Below are positions 11,180 through 19,875 of a stretch of 45,992 nucleotides of DNA, one piece after another. A program made the translations under genes and the position numbers. Each line of letters opens with the position of its first letter. The first letter of the stretch is position 1. Source of the DNA: Clostridiales bacterium. Its GTDB lineage: Bacteria; Bacillota; Clostridia; Mahellales; Mahellaceae. The notes under the pieces were generated by a model. The model saw nothing but the letters and a program-made list of their open reading frames with translations. It was not told the DNA's origin and did no database searches. The DNA lies in assembly GCA_030156435.1 (NCBI GenBank), contig JASGMM010000007.1:1-45992 (forward strand). Reading direction: 5' to 3'.

Positions 11180-11654
11180 AGAGGATATAGAGAAGCTATA
11201 TGAAGAAAAAAAGGTCGAAGCCGAAAGCTCAGGATATAAGTTGAACCCAGATGTTGATTTTACGCTTGGCTTGATGGAAGGCCTGCTTATAAACGAGAAA
11301 CGGTATGGCTATCAATCCTGCCCGTGCAGATTGGCATCAGGCAAGATTGAAGAAGATCAGGATATCATATGCCCATGCGATTACAGAGATGCCGATGTGG
11401 CGCAGTATGGCTCTTGTTATTGCGGCTTATATGTATCGCAGGAGATTGCAAATGGCGATGCGCAAATACAACCCATTCCGGAAAGAAGAGGGGAAAATGA
11501 AGAACACAAGGGTGTAGATTCTTCCTTTAGCAGTTCACTTTCGTTGCCGGTATGGCGATGTAAGGTTTGCGGATATCTATGTGCCCGCCAGCAGCCACCT
11601 GAGGCATGCCCTATATGCAAAGCAAAAAAAGAAAAATTTGAGAGATTTATGTAA
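11166..11654 (+). CDS. Ferredoxin-thioredoxin reductase catalytic chain fused to rubredoxin
   Basis: Two-domain redox protein of 162 residues. Residues 1-105 match the FTR catalytic chain, with paired cysteines CPC (52-54), CPC (69-71) and CYC (84-86) that bind a 4Fe-4S cluster and an active disulfide. The plant enzyme has CHC at the last pair, so the histidine is a tyrosine here. After a Ser-rich linker, residues 130-160 are a rubredoxin-like iron site (C132, C135, C148, C151) of the rubrerythrin-tail type, WRCKVCGYLC. The ATG at 11166 follows AAGGAGG. The fused rubredoxin may be the electron donor in place of a separate ferredoxin; this is inference. Confidence 0.9.
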   Translation: MGINKEDIEKLYEEKKVEAESSGYKLNPDVDFTLGLMEGLLINEKRYGYQSCPCRLASGKIEEDQDIICPCDYRDADVAQYGSCYCGLYVSQEIANGDAQIQPIPERRGENEEHKGVDSSFSSSLSLPVWRCKVCGYLCARQQPPEACPICKAKKEKFERFM

Positions 11655-11747
11655 ATTGAAATATAGCGCAGCGGCATAATAATTGAGAATACTACAAAGA
11701 ATACTATGTGTTTATAATTCAAAATTATTATGTCAGGAGGAAATATT

Positions 11748-12803
11748 ATGAAAAAGCTGCGAGTAGGGATTATAGGTGTGGGTATGGCGTTTGAAAAGCT
11801 CCATTATCCTGCATATCAGCAATTGCAGGATAAATATCAGATAGTAGCGCTATGTGATCAGGACAGGCAGAAAACTGAGAATTGGCGCAATACGTTGGGC
11901 CTCAAGCCGGAGGATATATATGATGACCATAGGGATATTATAAAGCGCACCGATATAGATGTTTTCGATATAATGGTGCCTATAGAGCTTAACTTTCAAG
12001 TTACTGAAGATGTTGCTAAGGCGGGCAAGCCTATAATATGTGAAAAACCGCTGGCGCCTACACGCCAGGAAGCTGAGGCTGCAAGGGAGCTGCCAAAGCG
12101 ATATAATATACCGATAATGATAGCCGAAAATTACCGGTATAACGAAGAGAATAATATAATCAGGGACCTCGTCCGCACACAGGATATAGGTGAGGTTTAT
12201 TATTTTATAGAAAACCGCGTCGTGAATTTTCCGGATGAAATGCTCAAAGATGATTTTGCGGCACGCGAATGGCGCCAGCACCCGGAATTCCCCGGCGGCA
12301 TATTCATGGATTACTGCGTCCATGATATAGCGGGTTTACGCCATATATTCGGTGCCATAGACAGCGTGCATGCTTTCGGCCGTAAGCAAAGGGATATGGA
12401 GGAAGATGAATTCTCCCCTTATTCTGTAATTCAGGCTAACATGCAGTTTAAGAGCGGCGTGCTTGGCCAGTTCAGCTTCTTTGGTGAGGGTATGGAGTTG
12501 CAGCGGCCGCTTATAGGCCTGCGCATATTCGGTACAAAAGGTGAAGTGTATTTGGAAGAGCGTTCATGCGGCACGGTAAACATTGCATATAATGATGGTA
12601 CCAGTAGGCAAATACCATATACGCCGGGCCGCGGCTATTATAACGAGCTGGCCAATTTCTACAACGCCGTAATGGGGCAAGAGCTGCTGTATACAACGCC
12701 GGAAATGGAGTACGGCGATGCTATAACGATATTCGCGATACTGGATTCTATACAGAGGAAATCTCCCGTAGCTGTGGACAGAGAATTGGCTTTTGTAAGA
12801 TAA
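11748..12803 (+). CDS. Gfo/Idh/MocA-family sugar oxidoreductase
   Basis: NAD(P)-dependent dehydrogenase of 351 residues. An N-terminal Rossmann motif VGIIGVGMAFEKLHYPAY is followed by the family signature CEKPLAPTRQEAE (the EKP lysine) and a C-terminal alpha/beta domain used for substrate binding. The substrate is probably a sugar or inositol derivative but cannot be specified. The start at 11748 has CAGGAGG 7 bases upstream. The neighbouring TIM-barrel isomerase and galactonate dehydratase suggest a role in sugar-acid use. A terminator-like hairpin follows at once. Confidence 0.92.
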   Translation: MKKLRVGIIGVGMAFEKLHYPAYQQLQDKYQIVALCDQDRQKTENWRNTLGLKPEDIYDDHRDIIKRTDIDVFDIMVPIELNFQVTEDVAKAGKPIICEKPLAPTRQEAEAARELPKRYNIPIMIAENYRYNEENNIIRDLVRTQDIGEVYYFIENRVVNFPDEMLKDDFAAREWRQHPEFPGGIFMDYCVHDIAGLRHIFGAIDSVHAFGRKQRDMEEDEFSPYSVIQANMQFKSGVLGQFSFFGEGMELQRPLIGLRIFGTKGEVYLEERSCGTVNIAYNDGTSRQIPYTPGRGYYNELANFYNAVMGQELLYTTPEMEYGDAITIFAILDSIQRKSPVAVDRELAFVR

Positions 12804-12809
12804 CGCGAT

Positions 12810-12832
12810 AAGGAGTGCCAAAGGCGCTCCTT
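12810..12832 (+). terminator. Terminator-like hairpin after the Gfo/Idh gene
   Basis: AAGGAGTGCC, a three-base AAA loop and GGCGCTCCTT form a 10-bp stem with one G-T pair. The following bases AGATTTTATA are only moderately T-rich. The hairpin sits 7 bases after the stop codon. From 12833 to 12963 nothing else is recognised. Confidence 0.65.
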
Positions 12833-12963
12833 AGATTTTATAAGAGAAAAACCGAAACATGACGAAGACCCAATATGCGTTGTACAGATATAATCTTGCG
12901 CAAATCATCGTTGTGACTGCTTCTACTATGGCATATATCGCCGCATAGTCAAAGTCAATACGC

Positions 12964-12992
12964 TTGCAAATGCATTATCGGAAATGTATAAT
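12964..12992 (+). promoter_or_regulatory. Sigma-A promoter for the TIM-barrel isomerase gene
   Basis: TTGCAA (12964-12969) and TATAAT (12987-12992) are separated by exactly 17 bases, 32 bases before the ATG at 13025. The two boxes match the consensus well. Confidence 0.65.
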
Positions 12993-13024
12993 GAAAGAAA
13001 GATTATGAATAGGGGGTTATATTT

Positions 13025-13882
13025 ATGGAGATAGGCGTTAGTTCATATAGTTATAGCAAATGTCGAATGGACGGTTTACAGATAGTACATAAAGCGGCCG
13101 AAATGGGTTTTAAACACATCGAATTCTCCGGTTTGCCGCTGATGCCCGATGGCATGGACCCATTGGTTTATGCTGCGGAAGTGAAACAGGCATGTGACGA
13201 GGCCGGCATCGAAATAGTAAATTACGCTGTAGGCGCCGATTTTATAAACAACGGTCTGGATAACGAAATAGAACGCCTGAAACAAGAAGTTAAGATAGCC
13301 TTTGAGTTGGGGGCCTCATTCATGCGTCACGATGCTACTTATGGCTTTTCACCGGATTATCATGGACCGAGAGGCTTTGATGATGCGCTGCCGGTTTTGG
13401 TGAAGGGTTATCGGGCTGTGACCGAATATGCTGAGGAGATGGGCATAAAGACCATGGTAGAAAATCATGGATTCTTTTGTCAGGATAGCGACAGGGTAGA
13501 GAAACTGATAAACGGCGTAAATCACACGAATTTTGGGCTTTTGCTAGATATAGGCAATTTTCTCTGCGCCGATGAGGACCCGGCTATCGCAGTGGGCAAA
13601 CTGCTGCCGTATGTGTTTCATGTACACGTTAAGGACTTTCATGTGAAAAGCGGTATGTTGCCTGATCCGGGCGATGGTTGGTTCAAATCGCGTGCCGGCA
13701 ACTATCTTAGAGGGGCTATTATAGGTCATGGCGATGTGCCCGTTATACAGTGCCTTAAAATGCTCAGGACATATGGTTATGATGGCGTGATATCTATAGA
13801 GTTTGAGGGAATGGAGGATCCGATACTGGGTATAAGCGTGGGCAGGAATAATCTTGAGAGGTATATGCGTTTGATAAAATAA
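13025..13882 (+). CDS. Sugar phosphate isomerase/epimerase (xylose isomerase-like TIM barrel)
   Basis: AP-endonuclease-2 superfamily TIM barrel of 285 residues. It starts MEIGVSSYSYSK and shows the characteristic metal-site motifs: MVENHGF with a Glu ligand, LLLDIGNFLCADEDP with an Asp ligand, VFHVHVKDFH with His ligands, and the final VISIEFEGMEDP with a Glu ligand. These enzymes isomerise or epimerise sugars and cyclitols; the exact substrate is unknown. Together with the upstream Gfo/Idh enzyme this is a common pairing in inositol or uncommon sugar degradation. The ribosome site is AGGGGG at about 13012-13017. Confidence 0.9.
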   Translation: MEIGVSSYSYSKCRMDGLQIVHKAAEMGFKHIEFSGLPLMPDGMDPLVYAAEVKQACDEAGIEIVNYAVGADFINNGLDNEIERLKQEVKIAFELGASFMRHDATYGFSPDYHGPRGFDDALPVLVKGYRAVTEYAEEMGIKTMVENHGFFCQDSDRVEKLINGVNHTNFGLLLDIGNFLCADEDPAIAVGKLLPYVFHVHVKDFHVKSGMLPDPGDGWFKSRAGNYLRGAIIGHGDVPVIQCLKMLRTYGYDGVISIEFEGMEDPILGISVGRNNLERYMRLIK

Positions 13883-13898
13883 AGGCTCACCCAGTTTT

Positions 13899-14423
13899 TT
13901 ATATTATCCAGCCTATACCTAGTGCCGATATGATGCCAAGAAGCGTGCCGGCTATTATATCGGATGGATAATGGTAACCGAGGTACACGCGCGATAAAGC
14001 CACCAAAACTTCGGTTGGTATACTTATGGCAGCGACGGCCGGCCAATATAAAGTCAATGATGTGGCCAAGGCGAAGCTCGCTGTAGAATGACCGGATGGA
14101 AAAGAGGGGTCCTTTGGTAGCTTACCCAGTATGTTTACATCTTTAAGCGTGGCAAAGGGCCTCATCCTGCGCAGCAATAGTTTAAGTAATTGCACTAGAC
14201 AATGACTGGATACTAAAGCCGCTAAAGCCTGCCAGCCGGCGACTTTAGCATCGTTTTTTCCGAAAAGTATTATAGAAAGCGCTAATCCTATCGTGAAAAA
14301 AGCATTTCCCATATGCGTTATACGCGGCATCGCTGCGTCCAGCGTCCGGCATTTTAGTTTATGGTTTATAAAATAGAAGGTCATGGCCTCTATGTTTTTT
14401 ACTATACTTGCGCAATGTTGCAC
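13899..14423 (-). CDS. PAP2-family membrane phosphatase
   Basis: Membrane lipid phosphatase of 174 residues with about five hydrophobic helices. All three PAP2 motifs are present: KLLLRRMRP (KxxxxxxRP), PSFPSGHSTAS (PSGH) and SRVYLGYHYPSDII (SRxxxxxHxxxD). Enzymes of this family dephosphorylate phosphatidic acid or undecaprenyl pyrophosphate outside the membrane, and the latter would fit with the cell-wall-type genes next door. A GTG at 14421-14423 is used as start because AAAGGGG lies 9 bases upstream. It converges on the isomerase gene with a 16-base gap. Confidence 0.9.
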   Translation of the reverse strand: MQHCASIVKNIEAMTFYFINHKLKCRTLDAAMPRITHMGNAFFTIGLALSIILFGKNDAKVAGWQALAALVSSHCLVQLLKLLLRRMRPFATLKDVNILGKLPKDPSFPSGHSTASFALATSLTLYWPAVAAISIPTEVLVALSRVYLGYHYPSDIIAGTLLGIISALGIGWII

Positions 14424-14520
14424 TATAAAACCCCTTTACGAAAATTATTTTATCTAGTTATATCATTTGCATGCGCTGAATTTGCCATATTACGAATCGA
14501 AGGGTTAATTTTTTTATATG

Positions 14521-14549
14521 TTGACGATATACCGACTATGAGGGATAAT
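14521..14549 (+). promoter_or_regulatory. Sigma-A promoter for the FemAB / racemase pair
   Basis: TTGACG (14521-14526) and GATAAT (14544-14549) are spaced by 17 bases, upstream of an AAAAGGAG ribosome site at 14567-14574. This is among the best -35 boxes seen in the window. Confidence 0.6.
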
Positions 14550-14586
14550 ATATACGGTTCACTAATAAAAGGAGAAACGCGTTTCG

Positions 14587-15693
14587 ATGAGAGTAATAAT
14601 AAACGGCGATAAGGATTTATACACAAAGTTTGTGGAAAGTCATCCCAAGGGCCACATACTTCAAACTCTGGAATGGGCTGCGGTTAAAGACGATAATTGG
14701 GAACATATATATGTGATGGTTGAAGACCAAGGGGATATCAAGGCATCTATGCTGCTGCTCATAAGAAAACTGCCGATAATAGGCAAAAATATGATATATT
14801 CGCCTAGAGGGCCTGTATGCGATATGCATGACAAAACGGTGTTGACATTCCTTATTACTGAGGTGAAAAAGCTGGCCAAACAGTATAACGCAATTATGCT
14901 CAAGATAGATCCGGATATAAAAGCCGATGATATAGAGGTTATCAAAAACCTTAAGGATTTAGGCTTTATGAGGAATGAAGAGGCCTTAAATTTCGAGGGT
15001 ATACAGCCACGCTTTGTATTTCGCCTTGACATAAGGCCTGATTTAGATGAACTTATGGCCAATTTTCATAGCAAGACGCGCTATAATATACGATTGGCCG
15101 AAAGAAAGGGCGTAACGGTTCGCATGGGTACGCGCCAAGATTTACCGGCATTTCATCAGATTATGGAGGTTACAGGTTTAAGGGATAATTTTGTGGTCCG
15201 GCCGCTTTCGTATTTCGAGAAAATGTATGACTGCTTGCACGATAGAGGATACCTGGAGTTGGCTTTAGCAGAGTATCAAGGGCAGATTATCTCGGGCATT
15301 ATTTGTCTTTTTTGTGGTGATAAATGCTGGTATCTATACGGGGCCAGTAGCAATGAGCACAGGAATGTCATGCCGAATTATCTTCTGCAATGGGAGATGA
15401 TAAAACGCGCCAAAGAGCGGGGCTGTACAATGTATGATTTTCGCGGTGTGTCCGGTGATATAAATCCAGATAACCCTTTATACGGCCTTTATAGATTTAA
15501 GAAAGGCTTTAATGGAGAATTTACTGAGTTTATAGGCGAATTCGATATGGTATTGAGCCCTATGTGGTATTCTATATGGCAAAAGGCTGTACCTGCATTC
15601 CGAAAGGCACGCCGCAAGGTGACGCTTATGTTGAAACGCTCAAAAGAGGATGTAGAGAAGCACGAACATGATGCCGCAGGAGGAATGGAATAG
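14587..15693 (+). CDS. FemAB/FemX-type peptidoglycan aminoacyltransferase
   Basis: Member of the FemXAB (double GNAT fold) family, 368 residues. It shows HILQTLEWAAVKDDNWE at the N-terminus, FHSKTRYNIRLAERKGV in the middle and the acceptor-site region WYLYGASSNEHRNVMPNY followed by YDFRGVSGD. Family members transfer amino acids from aminoacyl-tRNA to lipid II to build peptide cross-bridges. The stop is followed immediately by the GTG of an alanine-racemase-like gene, so both are probably made together. The C-terminal 30 residues are very basic. Confidence 0.88.
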   Translation: MRVIINGDKDLYTKFVESHPKGHILQTLEWAAVKDDNWEHIYVMVEDQGDIKASMLLLIRKLPIIGKNMIYSPRGPVCDMHDKTVLTFLITEVKKLAKQYNAIMLKIDPDIKADDIEVIKNLKDLGFMRNEEALNFEGIQPRFVFRLDIRPDLDELMANFHSKTRYNIRLAERKGVTVRMGTRQDLPAFHQIMEVTGLRDNFVVRPLSYFEKMYDCLHDRGYLELALAEYQGQIISGIICLFCGDKCWYLYGASSNEHRNVMPNYLLQWEMIKRAKERGCTMYDFRGVSGDINPDNPLYGLYRFKKGFNGEFTEFIGEFDMVLSPMWYSIWQKAVPAFRKARRKVTLMLKRSKEDVEKHEHDAAGGME

Positions 15694-16794
15694 GTGCTTG
15701 CAAGGTATTTGGAGGTCGATAAGCATGCCATTGTAGATAATTTGAAGGCTATACAAAGGGAAGTAGATGTGCCCGTCATGGCAGTAGTAAAAGGCAATGC
15801 TTATGGGCATGGCGCCGTAGAGGTATCGGCAGCATTGGCTGATACTGGTGTAGAATGGTTTGGAGTAGAATTTATGGATGAGGGTGTACGGCTTAGGGAA
15901 AGTGGCATAGAAGGAAGGATATTGTGTTTTACCGGCCCGGTGGATAAAGATGATTGCCGGGTATTCATAGAGTATGACATAACGCCGGCCATATATAATC
16001 TCGATGCTGGGGCTATGCTAAACGACGTAGCTGAGGAAAAGGATATTATGTTTAAGGTACATTTGAAATTTGACACGGGTATGGGGCGTTTCGGTTTTAC
16101 ATACGATGAATTGGACGGAGTTATTGATAGATTAAAGACATTTGAACATTTGGAGTACGAAGGGGCATTTACCCATTTTGCAGCGGCATTTGTTAAAAAG
16201 CCAGATTATACGCTGTTGCAGTTGGAGCGTTTCAATAAATGTCTGGACAAGCTGGAGACAGGCGGTATAAAAGTGCAGATACGCCATGCAGCCAACTCGG
16301 TGGCGGCCATGGATTTTCCGCAGGCACGGTTGGATATGGTGCGTGTGGGAGGGGCGCTTTTTGGTACTGCTATGTTTAGAAATAGATCGGTTAAGCTCAA
16401 AAAAGCGGCTTTATTAAAAGCGATATTAATGGATGTGAGGGATATGCCCGAAGGCGCATATGTAGGTTATGGCTGCACGTATCGTACGTCCAAGCCTATG
16501 CGCATAGGCGTAATACCCTTTGGCTATTTCGAGGGGCTAAAGGTACAGCGCCGCAACTATGCATTTCATTTTTTAGATTTATTAAGAATATTGTATCACG
16601 ATATTATGGATTATCTTAGGCCGGTACCAATCGTATTCAAAGACGGCAGGCCTTTGCGTATCCTCGGCAGGATAGGTTTGCAGTTGGCCGTTGTGGATTT
16701 AAGCGGCGTTGACGCTCACCCGGGCGACGAGGTTTCAGTGGCTATAGATCCCATATATCTTGACGATACGGTGCCGAGGGTGTATAAATATTAA
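15694..16794 (+). CDS. Alanine racemase-like PLP enzyme, divergent C-terminus
   Basis: Fold-type III PLP enzyme of 366 residues. The cofactor lysine is K33 in MAVVKGNAYGHG. Conserved stretches include KFDTGMGRFGF, RHAANSVAAM and VRVGGALFG, and the tyrosine base is in YVGYGCTYRT. Two things differ from ordinary Alr: the second catalytic-site motif (usually CMDQ) reads GLQL in GRIGLQLAVVDL, and there is an extra segment (about residues 286-310) before it. It may therefore act on another amino acid or be regulatory. The GTG start follows AGGAGG by 9 bases. Pairing with FemAB suggests supply of a D-amino acid for the wall; that is inference. Confidence 0.82.
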   Translation: MLARYLEVDKHAIVDNLKAIQREVDVPVMAVVKGNAYGHGAVEVSAALADTGVEWFGVEFMDEGVRLRESGIEGRILCFTGPVDKDDCRVFIEYDITPAIYNLDAGAMLNDVAEEKDIMFKVHLKFDTGMGRFGFTYDELDGVIDRLKTFEHLEYEGAFTHFAAAFVKKPDYTLLQLERFNKCLDKLETGGIKVQIRHAANSVAAMDFPQARLDMVRVGGALFGTAMFRNRSVKLKKAALLKAILMDVRDMPEGAYVGYGCTYRTSKPMRIGVIPFGYFEGLKVQRRNYAFHFLDLLRILYHDIMDYLRPVPIVFKDGRPLRILGRIGLQLAVVDLSGVDAHPGDEVSVAIDPIYLDDTVPRVYKY

Positions 16795-16818
16795 ATATAA
16801 AGAAAGCGGGGAACAGAT

Positions 16819-17967
16819 ATGAAAATAACATCTCTTAAGCTTTATAAGGTTAGGCCCAGATGGCTCTTTCTTAAGATAGAGACCGACGAAGGTATAACCG
16901 GATGGGGGGAACCTGTGGTGGAGGGCAGGGCAGATACCGTCAAAGCGGCTGTAGAAGAACTAAAGGGTTATTTGGTGGGGCGAGATCCTTTGAAGATAGA
17001 GGACCACTGGCAGGTCATGTACCGCGGGGGCTTTTATCGCGGCGGCCCGGTGCTCATGAGCGCTATAGCTGGCATCGATCAGGCTTTATGGGATATAAAA
17101 GGTAAATTTTACGGTATGCCGGTATATGAGCTGCTCGGAGGGGCGTGTCACGATAGAATAAGGGTGTATTCATGGATAGGTGGGGATCGCCCGCACGATA
17201 TAGCCGAAGAGGCAAAGCAGCGCGCGCAGTTTGGCTTTACGGCCGTTAAGATGAATGCAACCGATGAGATGCACTATATAGATAGCTTCAGCAAAGTGCA
17301 GGCTGTGGCAGACCGTATAGCGGCTATACGCGATGTACTGGGCTACGAAATGGATGTGGCGATAGATTTTCACGGCAGGGTGCATAAGCCTATGGCCAAG
17401 GTGCTGGCTAAGGCGCTGGAACCTTATCATCCGATGTTTATAGAAGAGCCGGTATTGCCGCAAAACAACGAAGCCTTGAGGGATATAGCCATGCATGCAG
17501 ATATACCGATAGCCACTGGTGAGCGCATGTTTTCGCGTTGGGATTTCAAGGAGTTGCTGCACAGCGGTTACGTCGACGTGATACAGCCGGATCTATCCCA
17601 TGCTGGAGGTATATCCGAGTGTAAAAAAATAGCCGCTATGGCAGAGGCCTATGATGTGGCGGTAGCACCTCACTGTCCGCTCGGCCCCATAGCGCTGGCT
17701 GCATGTATACAGCTCGATGCCTGCACGCCCAATGCTTTCATACAGGAGCAGAGCCTGGGTATACATTATAATAAAGGCAGCGATTTGCTGGATTACTTAA
17801 AAGACCCTGAGGTATTCGCATATAAAGATGGGTTTGTTGATTTGCCCAAAGCCCCGGGGCTAGGCGTAGAGATAGATGAGGAGAGGGTTATAGCAGCCGA
17901 TGCCGAGGGTTACGAATGGAAAAATCCCGTATGGAGGAATGTTGACGGCACGGTGGCTGAATGGTAA
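16819..17967 (+). CDS. dgoD: D-galactonate dehydratase (enolase superfamily)
   Basis: Enolase-superfamily acid-sugar dehydratase of 382 residues, the same length as E. coli DgoD. The metal ligands D183, E209 and E235 and the catalytic H185 and H285 fall at identical positions ([29 protein letters not shown]). Segments such as [20 protein letters not shown] and [13 protein letters not shown] are also nearly identical to the E. coli enzyme. It converts D-galactonate to 2-keto-3-deoxygalactonate. No keto-deoxygalactonate kinase or aldolase is seen next to it, so the rest of the pathway must be elsewhere. Confidence 0.93.
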   Translation: MKITSLKLYKVRPRWLFLKIETDEGITGWGEPVVEGRADTVKAAVEELKGYLVGRDPLKIEDHWQVMYRGGFYRGGPVLMSAIAGIDQALWDIKGKFYGMPVYELLGGACHDRIRVYSWIGGDRPHDIAEEAKQRAQFGFTAVKMNATDEMHYIDSFSKVQAVADRIAAIRDVLGYEMDVAIDFHGRVHKPMAKVLAKALEPYHPMFIEEPVLPQNNEALRDIAMHADIPIATGERMFSRWDFKELLHSGYVDVIQPDLSHAGGISECKKIAAMAEAYDVAVAPHCPLGPIALAACIQLDACTPNAFIQEQSLGIHYNKGSDLLDYLKDPEVFAYKDGFVDLPKAPGLGVEIDEERVIAADAEGYEWKNPVWRNVDGTVAEW

Positions 17968-18045
17968 ATTTATAATTTGTTGACCGTTTGTTTAAAATGT
18001 TTTGATATTATTATCATGCAAATATGTTTTTGAGGAGGGTGCTAC

Positions 18046-18990
18046 TTGATCGAAGTCCAAAATGTTACCAAGCGCTATGGCCAACATGTTGCTGTAGATA
18101 ATGTAAGCTTTACAGTCAACGATGGTGAGATCCTGGGCTTTCTTGGCCCAAACGGCGCTGGCAAGTCTACTACTATGAATATCATAACCGGTTATATATC
18201 GGCCACTGAAGGTACGGTCAAGATAGACGGTATAGATATTCTGGATCAGCCGGAAGAAGCCAAAAAAAGGATAGGCTATCTCCCAGAATTTCCACCGCTG
18301 TATATGGATATGACAGTATCGGAGTATCTTGACTTTGTATGCGACATAAGAAAGGTGTCGAGCGCCGAACGCAAGCAAAGCCTGGAGAGGATAATGGATA
18401 TTGTCAAGATAGATGATGTGAAGGGCCGCTTGATTAAAAACCTTTCAAAAGGCTATAAACAGCGCGTCGGCGTGGCACAGGCCATGATAGGAAATCCGCA
18501 GGTGCTTGTCTTGGATGAGCCGACAGTCGGCTTGGATCCAAGGCAGATCATAGAGATGCGCGATCTTATAAAAAAGCTGGGCAAATCTCATACTATCATA
18601 CTGAGCTCGCATATATTGCCTGAGGTCAGTGCTGTATGCGATCGTATAATTATCATAAACAAAGGTAAAATCGTGGCAGCCGGTACACCTGCTAACCTAT
18701 CCAAGCATTTAGGTGGAGGGCGTTTATCGCTCAGAGTGGCGGCGCCGGAGAAGCAGGTCATGGCGGCGTTAGAACAGGTGCCTGGCGTTGCTAGGGTGGA
18801 GCCTAGGGGTACCTTTGAACCTGGTACTATAGATATCGTGGTAGATCCGGACGAAGAAGTGGATATTCGCCGTCCTGTCTTCAATGCATTGAGCCATGCT
18901 GATTGTCCTATTTTAATGATGCGGCCTTTGGATCTCAGCCTGGAGGAGATCTTTATGCAGGTTACGACACAGGAAAGCGAGGTTTCATAA
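18046..18990 (+). CDS. ABC transporter ATP-binding protein (GldA-like)
   Basis: Cytosolic ATPase of 314 residues. Walker A is GPNGAGKSTT, the signature region is LSKGYKQRVG (the LSxGxxQR variant typical of ABC-2 exporters), Walker B is VLVLDEPTVGLDP, and the switch His is in LSSHILPE. A C-terminal regulatory extension of about 90 residues follows the ATPase core. The TTG start at 18046 has GAGGAGG 7 bases upstream. It opens a four-gene unit with a permease, a GldG-like protein and a DUF4340 protein, a set known from gliding bacteria but widespread in non-gliding Firmicutes. Confidence 0.93.
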   Translation: MIEVQNVTKRYGQHVAVDNVSFTVNDGEILGFLGPNGAGKSTTMNIITGYISATEGTVKIDGIDILDQPEEAKKRIGYLPEFPPLYMDMTVSEYLDFVCDIRKVSSAERKQSLERIMDIVKIDDVKGRLIKNLSKGYKQRVGVAQAMIGNPQVLVLDEPTVGLDPRQIIEMRDLIKKLGKSHTIILSSHILPEVSAVCDRIIIINKGKIVAAGTPANLSKHLGGGRLSLRVAAPEKQVMAALEQVPGVARVEPRGTFEPGTIDIVVDPDEEVDIRRPVFNALSHADCPILMMRPLDLSLEEIFMQVTTQESEVS

Positions 18991-18996
18991 TATACG

Positions 18997-19860
18997 ATGA
19001 TAGGTGTATATAAAAAAGAATTAAAAGCCTATTTCTCAACCCCTACCGGTTATGTCTTTATGGGTTTCTTCTTATTGATAGCCGGATTTTTCTTCGCTAT
19101 ATCCAATCTGTTTCCTATGGTGGCTAATTACAATGCCATGTTGAGCAATTTAACATTTATATTCCTGATAGTGGTGCCTATATTGACTATGAGGCTTATG
19201 GCTGAAGAGATGCGCCAAAAGACCGATGTTCTTCTTTTAACGTCGCCTTTGAGCGTTAACGAGATGGTGCTGGGGAAATACTTTGCGGCTGTGACGGTAT
19301 TTCTCATAACGCTGCTCATTACATGCCTTTATCCGCTCATGATGAGCTTTTTCGGCGATATAGCGGTGTGGGAGATAATAGGTGGATATGTGGGGTTTTT
19401 CCTATTAGGGTCCACTTTCATAGCGGTTGGGCTATTCATATCATCGCTCACGGATAATCAGGTCATAGCAGCTGTGGTAACGTTCAGCGTGCTGCTGCTT
19501 TTATGGGTTATGGATGCGTTGCAGAGCGTAGTGCCTACAGATATAATATCTGGAGTAGTATTTGCATCGGCTTTGGTAGCCGCGGTTGCTATATGGCTTT
19601 ATTCAGCGACGCGGAATATATATGTCAGCCTCGTTACGGCTATAGCCGGCGGTGCAGCGATAGCTGGGGTTTATATAGCTAATAAGGATATTTATACAGG
19701 TTTCATAGGCAAGGCATTAGCTTGGTTTTCGGTATTGAACAGGTATAATGAATTCAGCCTGGGCATCTTAAGCCTGAGCCCTATTGTATATTATATTACG
19801 TTTTCAGCGGTATTCGTGTTTCTGACTATAAGAAACATAGAGAAGAAAAGATGGAGTTAG
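18997..19860 (+). CDS. ABC-2 type transporter permease (GldF-like)
   Basis: Membrane permease of 287 residues with six or more hydrophobic segments, starting MIGVYKKELKAYFSTPTGYV, the characteristic opening of GldF-type permeases. The RLMAEEMRQKTDVLLLTSP stretch after the second helix is the usual cytosolic coupling region. It begins 6 bases after the ATPase gene and is followed after 15 bases by the GldG-like gene. The substrate is unknown. Confidence 0.9.
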   Translation: MIGVYKKELKAYFSTPTGYVFMGFFLLIAGFFFAISNLFPMVANYNAMLSNLTFIFLIVVPILTMRLMAEEMRQKTDVLLLTSPLSVNEMVLGKYFAAVTVFLITLLITCLYPLMMSFFGDIAVWEIIGGYVGFFLLGSTFIAVGLFISSLTDNQVIAAVVTFSVLLLLWVMDALQSVVPTDIISGVVFASALVAAVAIWLYSATRNIYVSLVTAIAGGAAIAGVYIANKDIYTGFIGKALAWFSVLNRYNEFSLGILSLSPIVYYITFSAVFVFLTIRNIEKKRWS

Positions 19861-19875
19861 GGGGAAAGTATCATA

